Assembly (NCBI GenBank): GCA_964542915.1 | Contig: CAZIVP010000010.1 | Coordinates: 1 to 64,000 of the forward strand | DNA length: 64,000 nt | From: CAZIVP01 sp964542915 | Lineage (GTDB): Bacteria > Calditrichota > Calditrichia > Calditrichales > Calditrichaceae | Direction: 5' to 3' | In this document: in pieces, positions 61,173 through 64,000 of the stretch | How positions within the stretch are numbered: position 1 is the first letter of the stretch | How the letters are laid out: each line of letters begins with the position of its first letter | Notes under the pieces: model-generated | Told to the model about the DNA's origin: nothing | Databases searched by the model: none | Seen by the model: the letters and a program-made list of their open reading frames with translations, nothing else | Program-made: the position numbers and the translations under genes

Positions 61173-63125
61173 TTAATCCAGCAAATATTTTTCAAAAAAC
61201 ATAGAAACCGCAGCGTAAAAGAAGTCGCGGTTGGTTTTCTTTCTAAAACCATGACCTTCGTCTTTGGCCAGTATATACCATACATCCACATTGTTTTTGC
61301 GAACCGCATCTACAATTTGTTCGGCCTCCGAAGCCGGGACACGCGGATCATTAAGTCCCTGCGCCACGAACAACGGTTTGTTGATTTCATGGGCATTGGT
61401 GGTCGGTGCTATTGATTGCAAATACTCGGCCATTTCCGGATCGCGTTCGTCGCCGTATTCCGCCCGCCGCAAGTTACGACGGTATTCCTTGGTGTTTTTG
61501 AGGAATGTTACAAAATTGCTGATACCGACGATATCGACGCCGCAGCGGATTCGGTCGTTGTAATTGAACATAGAAGACAGCACCATATAGCCGCCGTAGG
61601 AGCCGCCGAAAACGGCTACACGATCTTTATTGAAGTCCGTTTGTTCGGCGATCCATTCCAGCAATTTACCGATGTCTTTAACCGAATTCTCGCGCTTAAA
61701 GCCATTATCCAGCCTGAGATAACTTTTACCGTAACCCGCCGATCCGCGGACGTTTGGAGCTATAACCGCCACGCCCAATTCATTTACCCAGAATTGCGTA
61801 AGCGATGAGAAATACGGACGTTCCTGCGCTTCCGGTCCGCCGTGAATGTCGATAACGACGGGAAAGGGACCCTCTCCTTCCGGTTTGTATACAAACGCCG
61901 GAATCTCGCGCGGTTCGCCGTCCACTTCATCAAAGGTAGGATAGTGAATGAGTTTGGGTTCTATGAATTGATCGGAATCCAGTCCCCCGATTTCGCTTTC
62001 TGTCCAGCGGGTAAGATTTTTCTCTTCCATGTCCATGATATAAACATCGCCAGGCGATGTGGGCGTATTCAATACCAGCGAAAAACGTTTACTGTCCGGA
62101 CTAAATGAAATGCCGTAAATTTGACCGATGGGCAGCTCGGGCAAGTCGATCTCTTCATTGTTCTCGAGATCGATCATATGTAACTTACCGATTCCGTCTT
62201 CATTGACGGTGTACGCAAGGTAGCTGCCGTTATCCGAAAGGGCCAGGCCCCCAATGTCCCAGTCTATGTGTGAGGTGAGGTTGGTCATTTCACCGCTTGC
62301 CAATTCATAATAGAAGAGATTTTTAAATTCGCTGTTTTGATCGCAAGTCAGATAGATGCCCTTACCGTCCTTGGAAAAAGCGGCGGTGCCATAAGCAATT
62401 TTTTCTTCCGAGGGATTCACCTGTGTCAGTTCTTTCGTCTCCAAATCAAGCACGTAATAATAACTCTCGTTGGCAGAGATGTAGTTGACGATTAATAATT
62501 TTGAATCATCGGGGGACCAATCGCTTGCAATCCATAAACCGCTTTTAGCAAGGACCATTTCGGCCTCTTCGGGATTCTTCATATCGGCGACATACACATC
62601 CCAGTCGCGGCCGTTGCGTTTGGTCGAATAGTACGAGAAACGGTCGCCTTTATTAGACCATACCGCGGCGCCATTACGCGACTCGCCATCGGTGAGCATA
62701 TTATAGCTGCGTTTGGCCATATCAAAATAGAATATTTGATTGAACTCGCTGCCGCCGATATCCTTGGTGAACAAAAAACCGTCGTAAATTTCATGGGGAC
62801 AAAACGCGCCGCCGCCAACGGGTTCATTGAAGAAGGTGATTTGTTTGCGCATGCCCAGCGGTTTTTCAACAAGATGAAATTGGCTGGTTTCACCGAACCG
62901 GGTACTGATCATAATGGCGTCTTCTGCCGGATACCAATCTCTAAAACTGGCGCTGCGTACATTTTGATACTGCAAAAGCCGATCTTTCAGTTGTTCGGGA
63001 ACTTCCGGGATATCTTCCAGGACAAGATTGCCGACTTCCCGTCGTTCGACCGCAAAGGTGAGTGATGTGAATACAAATGTTATAAGGGAGAGTAACAGAA
63101 TGATTCGACGCGTGGGATACATCAT
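61173..63125 (-). CDS. S9 family prolyl oligopeptidase-type peptidase, exported
   Basis: The 650-residue protein has a signal peptide (about 5-25), a beta-propeller domain with WD40-like TolB repeats (about 50-380), and an alpha/beta-hydrolase domain. The nucleophile is S509 in GGSYGGYM; Asp is in DPRVPASEAEQ and His in DEGHGFRKK. It cleaves short peptides, as dipeptidyl aminopeptidases or acylaminoacyl peptidases do. Located in the periplasm or outside. It is transcribed alone toward the XRE unit. Confidence 0.9.
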   Translation of the reverse strand: MMYPTRRIILLLSLITFVFTSLTFAVERREVGNLVLEDIPEVPEQLKDRLLQYQNVRSASFRDWYPAEDAIMISTRFGETSQFHLVEKPLGMRKQITFFNEPVGGGAFCPHEIYDGFLFTKDIGGSEFNQIFYFDMAKRSYNMLTDGESRNGAAVWSNKGDRFSYYSTKRNGRDWDVYVADMKNPEEAEMVLAKSGLWIASDWSPDDSKLLIVNYISANESYYYVLDLETKELTQVNPSEEKIAYGTAAFSKDGKGIYLTCDQNSEFKNLFYYELASGEMTNLTSHIDWDIGGLALSDNGSYLAYTVNEDGIGKLHMIDLENNEEIDLPELPIGQIYGISFSPDSKRFSLVLNTPTSPGDVYIMDMEEKNLTRWTESEIGGLDSDQFIEPKLIHYPTFDEVDGEPREIPAFVYKPEGEGPFPVVIDIHGGPEAQERPYFSSLTQFWVNELGVAVIAPNVRGSAGYGKSYLRLDNGFKRENSVKDIGKLLEWIAEQTDFNKDRVAVFGGSYGGYMVLSSMFNYNDRIRCGVDIVGISNFVTFLKNTKEYRRNLRRAEYGDERDPEMAEYLQSIAPTTNAHEINKPLFVAQGLNDPRVPASEAEQIVDAVRKNNVDVWYILAKDEGHGFRKKTNRDFFYAAVSMFFEKYLLD

Positions 63126-63230
63126 ACCTCCTTACAGGTTTTGTTTGATAAATTGTTTGTTCAGAATACGGCAAAATTTTAAATTACGAACATTCTATCT
63201 AATTTGTTACAAAATACAATGTAAAGCAAA

Positions 63231-63965
63231 ATGGAATTACCTGCGAACTGGGCGCGCTGTTTGGATCCGTATTTGAATCTGGATGACTTTTACCGGGGAT
63301 TGCACTCATTTACATATCGCTTCGGTCGAATTATTCCGGATTCGGGTCGGATATTCAACGCCTTTGAGCAAACGCCGCCGTCGCGTGTACGTTGCGTCTT
63401 ATACGGAGAAGACCCTTACCCGCGGCCTACATCTGCGAACGGCATTGCATTCTGGGATGCCGAGATTAAAAGCTGGAATGAACGAAGTAACGGTAACGCT
63501 ATGAAGAATATCCTTAAAGCGCTCTGTGTCGCCGCGGATCTGGCGACCTATCATACGCCGATCTCCGAATGCCGTAAAATTGCCCACCAGAACAAACTGC
63601 CTTCACCGCCAGAGCTGTTTCGTTCATGGATCGATCAGGGGGTCTTACTGATCAATGCCGCGTTGACGTATTCGAATCACAGCGACAAGCAGCAGCATCT
63701 TCGCTTTTGGCGACCGTTTCATCACGCGGTCATCGAGGCTCTTAATGCGAGAGCGTCGAGCCCGTTTTATGTGCTTTGGGGCGGCAAGGCGAAGCGCTGG
63801 CTGCCGCACATCGAACAAAGCATCGACGATCGCAGCAAAATTTTAACTTTTGACCACCCCACGTTCATCCATCAGTTCTTGGATCCATCAACACCTGACT
63901 ATTCACCATTTACGGCAATGCAAAAGTACGTTCCCGTGCGCTGGCTATCCATGCTTCGGTCTTAG
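63231..63965 (+). CDS. Uracil-DNA glycosylase-like protein, divergent
   Basis: The 244-residue protein keeps the layout of family 1 UDG: GEDPYP near residue 61 in place of GQDPYH (catalytic Asp kept, Gln to Glu and His to Pro), a LLINAALTY segment (usual LLLNxxLTV, Asn kept) and HPT near residue 209 in place of HPSP. The substitutions suggest altered substrate use or a non-canonical glycosylase. No neighbours define its role. The reading frame ends 35 bases before the end of the window. Confidence 0.7.
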   Translation: MELPANWARCLDPYLNLDDFYRGLHSFTYRFGRIIPDSGRIFNAFEQTPPSRVRCVLYGEDPYPRPTSANGIAFWDAEIKSWNERSNGNAMKNILKALCVAADLATYHTPISECRKIAHQNKLPSPPELFRSWIDQGVLLINAALTYSNHSDKQQHLRFWRPFHHAVIEALNARASSPFYVLWGGKAKRWLPHIEQSIDDRSKILTFDHPTFIHQFLDPSTPDYSPFTAMQKYVPVRWLSMLRS

Positions 63966-64000
63966 TTCGGTCAATTCCAAACCGCCGACGGATACCAGTT

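Noticed and set aside
1..64000. CRISPR array, prophage, IS element or defence genes
   Set aside because: No regularly spaced repeats, integrase, transposase or defence-type proteins were visible on either strand.

Overview
The window reads as one contiguous piece of a Gram-negative bacterial chromosome. Outer-membrane beta-barrel proteins, a heptosyltransferase, an LpxL-like acyltransferase and an MsbA-like exporter point to an LPS-bearing cell. A GWxTD-domain protein, a DUF5683-type membrane protein, a DUF4382 lipoprotein, a PpiD-like foldase, a class I FbaB aldolase and a KamA-like radical SAM enzyme together suggest the FCB side of the tree (Calditrichota, Ignavibacteriota, KSB1-like lineages). 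That placement is inference from gene content; there is no rRNA or recognisable tRNA here to fix it. No prophage, CRISPR array, intact insertion sequence or defence locus was seen.

Layout. 1-443 is non-coding and carries a dispersed-repeat relic. 0.4-8.9 kb holds metabolic and envelope genes: a cyclic-nucleotide-domain/aspartase fusion, a porin-like barrel, RfbB, a zinc-finger/NodB deacetylase, a nucleotide pyrophosphatase-type phosphodiesterase and FbaB. 9.1-13.3 kb has a KamA-like enzyme, a ROK sugar kinase and a prephenate dehydratase/DAHP synthase fusion, followed by a repeat-rich spacer and a PpiD-like foldase. 16-30.4 kb is a mainly co-directional surface-glycan locus: LpxL-like acyltransferase, Sua5/LMW-phosphatase fusion, glycosyltransferases of several families, two sulfotransferase-like proteins, a CDP-glycerol-transferase homologue, a LicC-like nucleotidyltransferase, an ABC exporter and a DUF3108 protein. 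30.6 kb is a Mn-type superoxide dismutase with an IscR/Rrf2-like palindrome upstream.

31.7-44.8 kb is the classical translation/RNA cluster rimP-nusA-infB-ylxP-rbfA-truB-ribF-rpsO-pnp, continued by an M16 peptidase, an alanine-dehydrogenase-like protein, a YlxY-like deacetylase and a small cytochrome c. The leader of this cluster contains nested hairpins and an intrinsic terminator placed immediately before the rimP ribosome-binding site. 44.9-48.1 kb has nfo, dnaA (minus strand) and an AT-rich spacer with DnaA boxes that is a candidate oriC. 48.1-55.8 kb holds ridA, two small membrane or secreted proteins, a PHP protein, a UbiA-family enzyme, ftsY-rimO, a GWxTD protein and rpmB. 56-64 kb has a DUF4382 lipoprotein, a histone-H1-like lysine/alanine-rich winged-helix protein behind a near-consensus promoter, an MDR dehydrogenase, an XRE regulator with a membrane partner, an S9 peptidase and a divergent uracil-DNA-glycosylase-like protein.

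The most unusual features are four domain fusions (CNB-AspA, zinc finger-TM-NodB, PDT-ACT-DAHPS, Sua5-LMWPTP), the sulfate and phospho-alcohol glycan locus, the structured rimP leader, the H1-like protein, and a family of dispersed repeats at 1-180, 3.77 kb and 13.4-13.9 kb. Assignments rest on motif recognition by eye; no database search was possible.
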